The notes beneath the pieces are model-generated. The model was not told the origin of the DNA. It was given only the letters and a program-made list of their open reading frames with translations, and did not search any database. Shown here piece by piece: positions 15,751-24,006 of a stretch of 24,069 nt of DNA. Numbering within the stretch: position 1 is the stretch's first letter; the number at the start of each line of letters is the position of its first letter. This DNA comes from Lachnospiraceae bacterium (lineage in GTDB: Bacteria > Bacillota > Clostridia > Lachnospirales > Lachnospiraceae), in contig CAADSM010000120.1 of NCBI GenBank assembly GCA_900751785.1, positions 1 through 24,069 on the forward strand. The letters run 5' to 3'. A program made the position numbers and the translations under genes.

Positions 15751-18111
15751 GTGAAGGAAGAAGAAAGAGTGATCCGGATATCCGTCAGGAATCTTGTCGA
15801 GTTTATCCTGAGGGAGGGTGACATAGACAATCGGATATCCGGAAGCATGGAGAAAGATGCGATGCTGCAGGGAGGCAGGATGCATCGCAAAATACAGAGG
15901 CGGATGGGACCGGAATACCACGCGGAATATTCCCTGAAAATGAGGATCCCCTGTGAGGGATATCAGATCCAGCTCGAGGGGCGCGCGGACGGCGTGATCA
16001 TCCGGGAGAAGGACGGAAAGCCGGATGTCATCATAGATGAGATCAAAGGTATTTTCCGGGACATTCACTTTCTTGAGGCGCCGGTCAATGTCCACCTGGC
16101 GCAGGCAAAGTGTTATGCCTATATCTACGGAGAACAGAATGAACTTGACGAGATCGGTGTCCAGATGACATACTGCCATCTGGACACCGAAGAGGTTAAG
16201 CGGTTCCGGCAGCACTATTCGCTGGAGGAACTGAAGACATGGTTCGACGGACTGATTGAAAAATACAGGAAGTGGGCCGAGTTCCAGATCCGCTGGGAGA
16301 AGGAGCGGGATGAATCGATAGGAAAGATAGAATTTCCATTTCCATATCGCAAAGGGCAGTATGATCTTGCGGCTTCTGTCTACCGAACGATCCTGAGAAA
16401 GAAAAAGCTTTTTATCCAGGCACCTACAGGTGTGGGAAAGACAATGTCTGTGATCTTTCCGGCGGTGAAGGCGGTCCGGGAAGGGCTGGGGCAGAAGATT
16501 TTTTACCTGACAGCTAAGACGATCACGAGGACTGTCGCTGAGCAGGCTTTTCGTACATTGAAGGAGCAGGGGCTGAAGTTTAAAGTGGTCACGCTGACCG
16601 CAAAAGAAAAGATATGTCTCTGTGAAGAGACAGACTGCAATCCGGATGCCTGCCCGTATGCAAAAGGACATTTTGACAGGGTGAATGATGCAGTGTTCGA
16701 TATGATCACAGGCGGCCGGGATATCAGCAGAGAGACGCTGGAAGAACAGGCGAGAAAGTATAGGGTATGTCCCTTTGAGCTGTCCCTGGACGTCTCTGTC
16801 TGGACAGATGCCGTGATCTGTGATTATAACTATGTGTTTGATCCGAATGCGCATCTGAAACGCTTTTTCTCCGAGAGCGGCGATAACGGATATCTGTTCT
16901 TGATCGACGAAGCGCATAATCTGGTGGAGCGCGGACGGGAAATGTACAGTGCGGTATTGTATAAAGAGGATATACTGGAGGTAAGACGCGCGGTAAAGCA
17001 GATGGACAGCAGGCTCGCCAAAAGACTGGAGGAGACGAACCGCCTTATGCTGGAGCTGAAGCGGGAGTGCGAGGACTATCGGGTAGTGGAGAGTGTTTCC
17101 CATCTGGCGCTGAAACTGATGAATCTTCTTACTGAGATGGAGCGCTTCCTGGAAGAATACAGGGAGGGTGAAAAGAGGGAGCTTGTCCTGGATCTGTATT
17201 TTCAGGTGAGAGATTTCCTCAATATTCATGATATCCTGGATGAGAACTATGTGATATACAGTGAGCTTGAAAGAGACGGCAGATTCAAGGTGAAGCTGTT
17301 CTGTGTCAATCCTGCGGCGAATCTACAGAACTATCTGGAGCAGGGAAACAGCACCATATTTTTCTCAGCGACACTGCTTCCGATCAGGTATTATAAAAAG
17401 CTCCTTTCTGTGGAAACGGATGACTATGCCGTATATGCAGAGTCTCCCTTTCCTGAAGAGAACAGGCTGCTTATCATCGGAAGAGATGTGAGCACGAGGT
17501 ATACACAGAGAGGGCAGATCATGTACCGCCGGATCGCAGAATATATTGCGGCTGTGGCAGAGGCGCGCAGAGGAAATTATATGGCATTTTTCCCTTCTTA
17601 CAGATTTATGGAAGATGTCTATGAAGAGTTTATCAGACGGGCGCCCGGGATCACTGCTGTGGTGCAGTCTCAGTTTATGGATGAGAAGGAGAGGGAACAG
17701 TTCCTCGAACGGTTTGAAGCTTCGGACAGCGCAGGCCTGGTCGGGTTCTGCGTGATGGGAGGGATTTTTTCCGAGGGGATAGATCTTGCGGCTGACCGCC
17801 TGATCGGAGCTGTTGTCGTCGGGACTGGCCTGCCGCAGGGGTGCAACGATCGGGAAATCGTAAAACAATATTTTGACTCACGCGGAATGGATGGATTCGA
17901 CTACTCATACCGTTATCCGGGAATGAATAAGGTGCTTCAGTCGGCAGGAAGAGTGATCCGCACAGAGAATGACAGAGGGATCATCGTGCTTCTGGATGGC
18001 CGTTTCTGCCAGAAGCAGTATCAGGAGCTCTTCCCGAGAGAGTGGAAGGTCAGCAGGATCTGCAGTGTTGGAGATATAAAAGAGGAAGCAGAGAGATTTT
18101 GGGAAGAATGA
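15751..18111 (+). CDS. XPD/DinG-type Fe-S helicase with N-terminal RecB/Cas4-like nuclease domain
   Basis: A 786-residue protein joining two enzyme modules. Residues about 40-150 hold a full PD-(D/E)XK nuclease signature: H45-x3-Q49, D80, E97-I-K99 and Q118-x3-Y122, as in RecB and Cas4. The rest is a superfamily 2 helicase of the XPD/DinG type: Walker A APTGVGKT (K230), Fe-S cluster cysteines C289, C291, C296, C301 and C340, DEAH box at 386-389, and motif VI QSAGRVIR near the end. It probably unwinds and cuts DNA ends or branched DNA in repair. The start is GTG 15751 (weak AAGGCGG upstream); GTG 15769, with AGGAAG 8 bases before it, is an equally good start. The gene follows the SPFH gene by 5 bases, perhaps only sharing transcription. 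Confidence 0.88.
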   Translation: MKEEERVIRISVRNLVEFILREGDIDNRISGSMEKDAMLQGGRMHRKIQRRMGPEYHAEYSLKMRIPCEGYQIQLEGRADGVIIREKDGKPDVIIDEIKGIFRDIHFLEAPVNVHLAQAKCYAYIYGEQNELDEIGVQMTYCHLDTEEVKRFRQHYSLEELKTWFDGLIEKYRKWAEFQIRWEKERDESIGKIEFPFPYRKGQYDLAASVYRTILRKKKLFIQAPTGVGKTMSVIFPAVKAVREGLGQKIFYLTAKTITRTVAEQAFRTLKEQGLKFKVVTLTAKEKICLCEETDCNPDACPYAKGHFDRVNDAVFDMITGGRDISRETLEEQARKYRVCPFELSLDVSVWTDAVICDYNYVFDPNAHLKRFFSESGDNGYLFLIDEAHNLVERGREMYSAVLYKEDILEVRRAVKQMDSRLAKRLEETNRLMLELKRECEDYRVVESVSHLALKLMNLLTEMERFLEEYREGEKRELVLDLYFQVRDFLNIHDILDENYVIYSELERDGRFKVKLFCVNPAANLQNYLEQGNSTIFFSATLLPIRYYKKLLSVETDDYAVYAESPFPEENRLLIIGRDVSTRYTQRGQIMYRRIAEYIAAVAEARRGNYMAFFPSYRFMEDVYEEFIRRAPGITAVVQSQFMDEKEREQFLERFEASDSAGLVGFCVMGGIFSEGIDLAADRLIGAVVVGTGLPQGCNDREIVKQYFDSRGMDGFDYSYRYPGMNKVLQSAGRVIRTENDRGIIVLLDGRFCQKQYQELFPREWKVSRICSVGDIKEEAERFWEE

Positions 18112-18113
18112 TA

Positions 18114-18144
18114 CCGCACCGGCTGTGCGGGCGGCCGCCTTTTC
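18114..18144 (+). terminator. Possible terminator after the helicase gene
   Basis: CCGCAC (18114-18119) pairs with GTGCGG (18125-18130), followed by a GC-rich tract and CTTTT (ending about 18143). The stem is short and the T run is displaced, so it may be weak. It lies in the 51-base gap between convergent genes. Confidence 0.35.
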
Positions 18145-18162
18145 CAGTGCAGGACATTAGGA

Positions 18163-19059
18163 TCATGTCTGCTGTCCTGCATCAGTGAAATAGCTGAGAA
18201 ATTCGTTCGCTGCGCGGGAAAGGGGCAGGTGCTCGTTGTAAGCGATGACAAGCTCCCTTTCGGGAAGCTCTTCTTTTGTTTCAAGCACATAGATGCCTTC
18301 TGTCTTATCTGAGATGCAGTAGTCCGGGATAAATGCAATACCGAGTCCGATCCGGGCAAGATCGATGAGGAGATCGTTGCTGGTGAGCTCGATCTCAGGC
18401 ACGAGATCCAGCTGATGCTGCTGGAAGAGCCGGTGGAGGAACTCATTCGTGGTACTGTTTTTATCCAGCATCAGGATGGGATACTTGAGCAGCTCGCGGA
18501 AGGAAAGCTTTTTCCCCTTCAGTTCGCTGTATGTATCGCTTGCGACAAAGACGTCCCGGAATCTTTTTATCCGGATGACGCTCGAGGCATTTCCGAGATA
18601 ATTATTCGGATAATTCACGACAATGAGATCTACAAGACCGTTTTTTAATAATTCTGTGCATTTGACAGAAGTCTGGTTGATGACTTTAATGTGCGCGTTT
18701 GGAAAGGTCTTGTGAAAGCGCTCCAGATAGGGGATGAGGAAGTAGCGGCAGATCGTATCGCTTGCGCCGATCCTGATCTGTCCGCCTGTGGATGCGGCCT
18801 CGAGAAGCTGTGCCTCGCCCTTCTGGATGAGATTCATGGCCGGTTCTATATGGCGCATCAGTATTTCACCCTCGGGAGTGAGCTGTACTTTTTTTGTGCT
18901 CCGGATAAAGAGAGTCTGATCGAGTTTCCGCTCCAGGGTCTTGATCGACTGGCTGACGGCAGACTGAGAGATGAAAAGCTGCTTGGATGCCTCAGAGAAA
19001 TTCAGCGTGGAAGCAACGTGGTAAAAAACCTTGTACAGTTCATAATTTATATCTATCAT
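18163..19059 (-). CDS. LysR-family transcriptional regulator
   Basis: A 298-residue LysR-type regulator. The N-terminal winged helix-turn-helix (residues 1-60) has the family pattern FYHVASTLNFSEASKQLFISQSAVSQSIKTLERKL. The rest is a two-lobed effector-binding domain starting at about residue 90 (GGQIRIGASDTICRYFLIPYLERFH), similar in layout to CysL/CysR-like regulators. The effector is unknown. AGGAGG (19072-19067) fixes the ATG at 19059. It is divergent from the Lit-like gene, the usual arrangement of a LysR regulator and its target, so control of that gene is a fair guess. Cysteine-related control cannot be inferred from sequence alone. Confidence 0.93.
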   Translation of the reverse strand: MIDINYELYKVFYHVASTLNFSEASKQLFISQSAVSQSIKTLERKLDQTLFIRSTKKVQLTPEGEILMRHIEPAMNLIQKGEAQLLEAASTGGQIRIGASDTICRYFLIPYLERFHKTFPNAHIKVINQTSVKCTELLKNGLVDLIVVNYPNNYLGNASSVIRIKRFRDVFVASDTYSELKGKKLSFRELLKYPILMLDKNSTTNEFLHRLFQQHQLDLVPEIELTSNDLLIDLARIGLGIAFIPDYCISDKTEGIYVLETKEELPERELVIAYNEHLPLSRAANEFLSYFTDAGQQT

Positions 19060-19077
19060 TATTAGACCTCCTAATAA
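19059..19077 (-). promoter_or_regulatory. Stem-loop that encloses the lysR ribosome binding site
   Basis: In the lysR mRNA, TTATTAG (19077-19071) pairs perfectly with CTAATAA (19065-19059) around a five-base loop GAGGT. The Shine-Dalgarno AGGAGG straddles stem and loop, and the A of the start codon is the last paired base. The stem is AU-rich and weak. Confidence 0.45.
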
Positions 19078-19084
19078 AAACTGG

Positions 19085-19117
19085 TTGTATTATAAGATAT
19101 ATATGAAAAAAATACAA
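19085..19117. promoter_or_regulatory. lysR promoter with a flanking inverted repeat, possible LysR operator
   Basis: On the minus strand TTGTAT (19117-19112) and TATAAT (19094-19089) are spaced by 17 bases, a strong promoter for lysR. The same stretch is bounded by an inverted repeat, TTGTATT (19085-19091) and AATACAA (19111-19117). LysR proteins commonly bind such interrupted dyads in divergent promoters, so this is the best operator candidate. The plus-strand promoter for the Lit-like gene is less clear: TATACA at 19132-19137 could be its -10. Confidence 0.6.
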
Positions 19118-19155
19118 TCCAATATTTGAGTTATACAGAAAGGATAGAAGACAGC

Positions 19156-19848
19156 ATGAAGAAAATTCAATGGGCTGCAGGAATCATCCTGGCATTTTCA
19201 GTCATCGTGATCCTGCTCATTTCCAGTTTTGAGATCGCGATGTATTCTGACTTCGGAGTGTATGAACGAGAATATGAAAAATACAATGTGCTGAACGATC
19301 TGGATATGACAATGGAAGATACTATGCACGTCACCAGAGAAATGATGGCGTATTTAAGGGGAGACAGGGAAGAGCTGTCTGTCGTGACAACGGTAGAAGG
19401 AGTTGAACAGGATTTTTTCAATGAGCAGGACCGCTTCCATATGGCTGAGGTCAAAGACCTTTTCATCGGAGGACTCAATCTGCGGACGGGCGCATGTGTG
19501 CTGGCAGTCCTGTGCCTTATCGCGCTCATCCTCCTGAAAGCAGACTGGAGGAAAGTCATTCCTAAGTCGTACTGGATCGCCCTTTGGATCATAGGTGTGC
19601 TGCTGGTCCTGTTCGCAGCCGCTGCAGCAATCGACTTCAATGCTGTGTTCGTTGCGTTCCATCACGTTTTTTTTGACAACGATCTGTGGCTTTTCGATCC
19701 TGCGGAAGATTACATGATCCGCATGCTCCCGGAGGGATTGTTTGCGGATATGGTCGTGCGGATCGGGCTTCTGTTCGCAGGAGGGCTTTTGGCAGTGTTT
19801 GTCCTGAGCCTGATCCCGGGCAGAATGAGAAAAAAAGCAAAAAATTAG
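19156..19848 (+). CDS. TIGR01906/DUF1461 membrane protein, Lit-like lipoprotein intramolecular transacylase
   Basis: A 230-residue membrane protein with hydrophobic segments at about 5-27, 111-128, 138-160 and 200-221. The extracytoplasmic stretches carry the family landmarks: NEQDRFHMAEVKDLF (H95) and FHHVFFDNDLWLFDPAEDYMI (H169, H170, then W178) followed by LPE. The family includes Lit, which in Enterococcus and Bacillus moves an acyl chain within diacyl lipoproteins to make the lyso form, dampening TLR2 recognition. The frame is open from TTG 19126, but ATG 19156 with AAAGGAT about 10 bases upstream gives a proper signal-anchor start. Divergent from lysR. Activity is inferred from family only. 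Confidence 0.85.
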   Translation: MKKIQWAAGIILAFSVIVILLISSFEIAMYSDFGVYEREYEKYNVLNDLDMTMEDTMHVTREMMAYLRGDREELSVVTTVEGVEQDFFNEQDRFHMAEVKDLFIGGLNLRTGACVLAVLCLIALILLKADWRKVIPKSYWIALWIIGVLLVLFAAAAAIDFNAVFVAFHHVFFDNDLWLFDPAEDYMIRMLPEGLFADMVVRIGLLFAGGLLAVFVLSLIPGRMRKKAKN

Positions 19849-19879
19849 AAATGCTTATAAAAAACTTTAATTATATTAA

Positions 19880-19909
19880 TTGTACTAATGAAGAAAAATA
19901 TGGTACGAT
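19880..19909 (+). promoter_or_regulatory. Promoter of purL
   Basis: TTGTAC (19880-19885) and TACGAT (19904-19909) with an 18-base spacer, and TGG before the -10 (extended -10). The leader of about 65 bases has two copies of ATGCTGCA (19922-19929 and 19942-19949), but no guanine riboswitch is apparent. Confidence 0.6.
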
Positions 19910-19980
19910 ATGATTAATATGATGCTGCAGAAGCGTGCACAATGCTGCATGCAAATATTCATTCAAAGGAGAGAGCTTAT

Positions 19981-22900
19981 ATGAGTAATGTAAAGCGCGT
20001 ATATGTAGAAAAAAAATCAGAATTTGCTGTTGCGGCGAAGGGATTGAGACACGAGATCCGTCATTATCTCGGGATCGAGGGCGTTACAGGTGTCCGTGTA
20101 TTGATCCGTTATGATGTAGAGAATATTACTGATGAAACGTTTGAGAAGGCATGCAGCGGTGTTTTCGCAGAGCCTCCGGTAGATATGCTGTACAGGGAAA
20201 GTTTTCCGGCAGGAGAGGGAGATCGGACATTTTCTGTTGAGTTCCTTCCGGGACAGTTCGATCAGCGCGCGGATTCTGCGGAGCAGTGCATCCGTTTTAT
20301 CCGGGAAGATGAGGAACCTGTGATCCGTACTGCGACGACCTATGTGATCGAAGGATCCGTCACAGATGAAGAATTTCAGGCTGTGAAGAATCACTGCATC
20401 AATCCGGTGGATTCAAGGGAAGCGGCGGAAGAGAAGCCGGAAACTCTTGTGACAGTATTCGAGGAGCCGGAAGATATCAAAGTATTTGACGGCTTCCAGG
20501 ACATGGAGGAAGGAGAGCTGAAAAAGCTCTACGATTCTCTTGGACTTGCAATGACATTTAAAGATTTTCTTCATATTCAGAATTATTACCGTGGGGAAGA
20601 ACACCGCGATCCGACAATGACAGAAATACGCGTGCTCGATACGTACTGGTCTGATCACTGCCGTCATACGACATTCTCTACGGAGTTGAAGAATGTGACA
20701 TTTGACGAGGGAGATTACAGAGATACTATCGTAAATACGTATGAGCAGTATCTGAAAGACCACAGCGAGATCTTTGCCGGCAGAGAGGATAAGTTTGTCT
20801 GCCTGATGGATCTGGCGCTGATGGCTATGCGCCGGCTGAAAAGAGAGGGAAAACTTGAGGATCAGGAAGAATCCGATGAGATCAACGCCTGCAGCATCGT
20901 TGTGCCGATCAAGGTGGACGACAAAGAAGAAGAGTGGCTGATTAACTTTAAAAATGAGACACACAATCATCCGACAGAGATTGAACCGTTCGGAGGCGCT
21001 GCAACCTGCCTCGGAGGGGCGATCCGCGACCCGCTGTCAGGCAGGACTTATGTCTATCAGGCAATGCGTGTGACTGGCGCTGCTGATCCGACTGTGTCAG
21101 TGGAGAATACGATGAAAGGAAAACTTCCGCAGAAGAAGCTCGTGCGCGAAGCGGCTCACGGATACAGCTCATACGGAAACCAGATCGGTCTTGCCACTGG
21201 CGCTGTCAAGGAAATCTATCATCCGGACTATGTCGCAAAGCGTATGGAGATCGGAGCTGTTCTCGGTGCTGCACCACGCCGTGCGGTGATCCGCGAAAAT
21301 TCTGATCCGGGAGACATCATTATCCTTCTCGGCGGTCGTACCGGCCGTGACGGATGCGGCGGCGCGACAGGTTCTTCGAAAGTCCATACCGAGGAATCCA
21401 TCGAGACCTGCGGCGCTGAAGTACAGAAGGGCAATCCGCCTACAGAGCGCAAGATCCAGAGGCTGTTCCGCAGGGAAGAAGTCAGCCGTCTGATCAAGAA
21501 ATGTAATGATTTCGGCGCCGGCGGAGTGTCTGTTGCGATCGGTGAGCTTGCGGGCGGACTTTGGGGTGAACTGGATAAGGTTCCGAAAAAATATGCAGGC
21601 CTGGACGGCACAGAGATCGCGATCTCTGAGTCGCAGGAGAGGATGGCTGTCGTTGTAGATCCGAAGGATGCGGCGCAGTTTATGGCTTATGCGAAGGAAG
21701 AGAACCTTGAAGCTACAGAGGTCGCAGTCGTGACGGAGTCGCCGCGCCTTGTCCTCGTATGGAGAGGAAAGGAGATCGTCAATATCTCCAGAGAGTTCTT
21801 AAATACAAACGGCGCACATCAGGAAACAGATGTGGAGGTCGAGATGCCGAGACGCTCCGAGAGCCTGTTCAACAGGCAGGAGGTTGGCGACGTGAAGGAA
21901 AAATGGCTTTCCACGCTTGCTGATCTGAACGTGTGCTCGCAGAAGGGGCTTGTAGAGATGTTCGACGGCTCGATCGGAGCGGGATCTGTGTTTATGCCTC
22001 ATGGCGGTAAATATCAGATGACTGAAACGCAGGCAATGGTAGCGAAGGTGCCGGTCCTGCATGGGAAGACAGACAGTGTATCGATGATGAGTTATGGTTT
22101 TGACCCGTATCTGTCAAGCTGGAGCCCGTATCACGGAGCAATCTATGCGGTGACAGAATCTGTGGCGAAGATCGTGGCTGCGGGAGGAGACTACAGAAAG
22201 ATACGTTTTACCTTCCAGGAGTATTTTAGAAGGATGACAGAAGATCCGAAGAGATGGAGTCAGCCGTTTGCTGCACTGCTCGGCGCGTATGCGGCTCAGA
22301 TCGGATTCGGTCTTCCGTCCATAGGAGGCAAGGACAGTATGTCCGGAACCTTCCAGGATATCGATGTGCCGCCGACTCTTGTCTCGTTTGCTGTGGACAT
22401 GGCGGTAGAAAAAGATATCATTACTCCCGAGCTTAAAAAGGCGGGCAGCAAGCTTGTCTGGCTCAGGATCGAAAGAGACAGCGATGATCTTCCGGTCTTC
22501 GACAGCGTGATGGAGCAGTATGGAAAGTTTACGGAAGATATCAGGAATGGAAGGATCATTTCAGCATATGCACTTGACCGCCACGGTGTTATTGCCGCGG
22601 TGAGCAAGATGGCATTCGGAAATGCGATGGGCGTGAAGCTTGAGCACAATATGGATCCGGGAGATCTGTTTGCGCCTGCTTTCGGAGATATCATCGCGGA
22701 AGTTCCGGACGGTCAGGTGGGCAGCCTTGCCATCACCTATACCGTGATCGGAGAAGTGACAGATCAAGGAAAATTTGAATACGGAAACACGGAGATCAGC
22801 CTTGCTGAGGCTGAGAAGGCGTGGACAGGGACACTGGAGAAGGTGTTTGCAACAAAGTCTTCTGCGGACTCACAGGAGCCGGTGGAAGAAAAACTCTACC

Positions 22901-23736
22901 ATGCTGACAGCATCCATATCTGCAGCCACAAGATCGGACAGCCCACTGTGTTTATCCCGGTATTCCCGGGAACGAACTGCGAGTACGACAGTGCGAGGGC
23001 ATTTGAGCGTGCAGGGGCGAAAGTGATCACCAGAGTTTTCCGCAATCTGGATGCAGAGGATATCCGGTCTTCAGTAGATGAGTTCGAGAAGGCGATCGGA
23101 CAGGCGCAGATGATCATGTTCCCGGGCGGCTTCAGTGCAGGAGACGAGCCGGACGGATCGGCCAAGTTCTTTGCGACAGCGTTCCAGAACGCCAAGATCA
23201 AAGAGGCGGTAGAAAAGCTCCTGAATGAAAGAGACGGACTTGCTCTCGGTATCTGCAATGGATTCCAGGCCCTGATCAAACTCGGGCTGGTGCCGTATGG
23301 CAGGATCACAGGACAGACAGAAGATTCGCCTACGCTGACCTATAATACGATCGGACGCCATATCTCCAAAATGGTTTATACAAAGGTCGTGACAGATAAA
23401 TCTCCGTGGCTTCAGGGAGCAGTGCTGGGCGGCGTGTATACAAATCCGGCTTCCCACGGGGAAGGAAGATTTGTTGCCAGCCGTGAATGGATCGAGAAGC
23501 TTTTTGCAAACGGACAGGTCGCAACGCAGTATTGTGATCCGGACGGAGCTGTCACCATGTCTGAAGAGTGGAATGTGAATGGCTCTTACTGTGCGATCGA
23601 AGGTATTACGAGCCCTGACGGCCGTGTACTCGGAAAGATGGCGCATGCAGAACGGCGTGGAGATTCTGTTGCTGTCAATATTTACGGAGAGCAGGATATG
23701 AAGATCTTTGAATCCGGTGTAAACTACTTTAAATAA
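19981..23736 (+). CDS. purL: Phosphoribosylformylglycinamidine synthase, single-chain
   Basis: Fourth step of purine biosynthesis: FGAR, glutamine and ATP to FGAM. At 1251 residues this is the large single-chain form of Clostridia, with an N-terminal PurS-like part, a linker with DTYWSDHCRHTTF, two AIR-synthase-like halves (NETHNHPTEIEPFGGAATCLGG; SIGGKDSMSGTF) and a C-terminal class I glutaminase with nucleophile C1092 in LGICNGFQAL. The glutaminase begins near FPGTNCEYDSARAFERAGA. The frame is open from 19942, but AAAGGAGAG at 19966-19974 supports ATG 19981. The gene stands alone with its own promoter and terminator; no other pur gene is in the window. Confidence 0.96.
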   Translation: MSNVKRVYVEKKSEFAVAAKGLRHEIRHYLGIEGVTGVRVLIRYDVENITDETFEKACSGVFAEPPVDMLYRESFPAGEGDRTFSVEFLPGQFDQRADSAEQCIRFIREDEEPVIRTATTYVIEGSVTDEEFQAVKNHCINPVDSREAAEEKPETLVTVFEEPEDIKVFDGFQDMEEGELKKLYDSLGLAMTFKDFLHIQNYYRGEEHRDPTMTEIRVLDTYWSDHCRHTTFSTELKNVTFDEGDYRDTIVNTYEQYLKDHSEIFAGREDKFVCLMDLALMAMRRLKREGKLEDQEESDEINACSIVVPIKVDDKEEEWLINFKNETHNHPTEIEPFGGAATCLGGAIRDPLSGRTYVYQAMRVTGAADPTVSVENTMKGKLPQKKLVREAAHGYSSYGNQIGLATGAVKEIYHPDYVAKRMEIGAVLGAAPRRAVIRENSDPGDIIILLGGRTGRDGCGGATGSSKVHTEESIETCGAEVQKGNPPTERKIQRLFRREEVSRLIKKCNDFGAGGVSVAIGELAGGLWGELDKVPKKYAGLDGTEIAISESQERMAVVVDPKDAAQFMAYAKEENLEATEVAVVTESPRLVLVWRGKEIVNISREFLNTNGAHQETDVEVEMPRRSESLFNRQEVGDVKEKWLSTLADLNVCSQKGLVEMFDGSIGAGSVFMPHGGKYQMTETQAMVAKVPVLHGKTDSVSMMSYGFDPYLSSWSPYHGAIYAVTESVAKIVAAGGDYRKIRFTFQEYFRRMTEDPKRWSQPFAALLGAYAAQIGFGLPSIGGKDSMSGTFQDIDVPPTLVSFAVDMAVEKDIITPELKKAGSKLVWLRIERDSDDLPVFDSVMEQYGKFTEDIRNGRIISAYALDRHGVIAAVSKMAFGNAMGVKLEHNMDPGDLFAPAFGDIIAEVPDGQVGSLAITYTVIGEVTDQGKFEYGNTEISLAEAEKAWTGTLEKVFATKSSADSQEPVEEKLYHADSIHICSHKIGQPTVFIPVFPGTNCEYDSARAFERAGAKVITRVFRNLDAEDIRSSVDEFEKAIGQAQMIMFPGGFSAGDEPDGSAKFFATAFQNAKIKEAVEKLLNERDGLALGICNGFQALIKLGLVPYGRITGQTEDSPTLTYNTIGRHISKMVYTKVVTDKSPWLQGAVLGGVYTNPASHGEGRFVASREWIEKLFANGQVATQYCDPDGAVTMSEEWNVNGSYCAIEGITSPDGRVLGKMAHAERRGDSVAVNIYGEQDMKIFESGVNYFK

Positions 23737-23748
23737 GAGATAAAAAAT

Positions 23749-23788
23749 GCGGGGATACCGCTCAAAACAAGGCGGTATCCCCTGCTTT
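23749..23788. terminator. Terminator downstream of purL
   Basis: GGGGATACCGC (23751-23761) pairs perfectly with GCGGTATCCCC (23772-23782), with a 10-base loop. The T run on the plus strand is short (TGCTTT), while an A run at 23742-23747 would give a better tail on the minus strand. Confidence 0.7.
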
Positions 23789-23841
23789 AGGCGGAATTTG
23801 AAGAATTGTTTTAAAAAATCGAAAATTTCTTAAAAAAAGTG

Positions 23842-23871
23842 TTGACATCTGGCGAGATATGATAGTATAAT
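23842..23871 (+). promoter_or_regulatory. Strong promoter of the tRNA operon
   Basis: Both boxes are perfect: TTGACA (23842-23847) and TATAAT (23866-23871), spaced by 18 bases. The AT-rich stretch just upstream (about 23800-23838) may act as an UP element, as expected for stable-RNA promoters. Confidence 0.9.
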
Positions 23872-23914
23872 AGCAAAGCGGGTTGCGGGAAAGCAATAAA
23901 AACCGCAGAAATAT

Positions 23915-23987
23915 GGGGTCTTAGCTCAGCTGGGAGAGCATCTGCCTTACAAGCAGAGGGTCATAGGTTCGAGCCCTATAGGCCCCA
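23915..23987 (+). tRNA. tRNA-Val (anticodon TAC)
   Basis: A complete 73-base cloverleaf. The acceptor stem pairs GGGGTCT with AGGCCCC (one G-T wobble), the D arm is AGCTCAGCTGGGAGAGC, the anticodon stem is TCTGC/GCAGA with loop CTTACAA (TAC at 23948-23950), and the T arm contains GGTTCGAGCC. The discriminator base A is at 23987. CCA is not encoded and must be added after transcription. Confidence 0.95.
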
Positions 23988-24006
23988 TAAAAACCTAATT
24001 TAATAT

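Noticed and set aside
15682..17229. Long minus-strand open frame of 515 codons
   Set aside because: It is antisense to the helicase gene, whose motifs are all in the plus frame; the translated minus product shows no recognisable domain and no proper start site.
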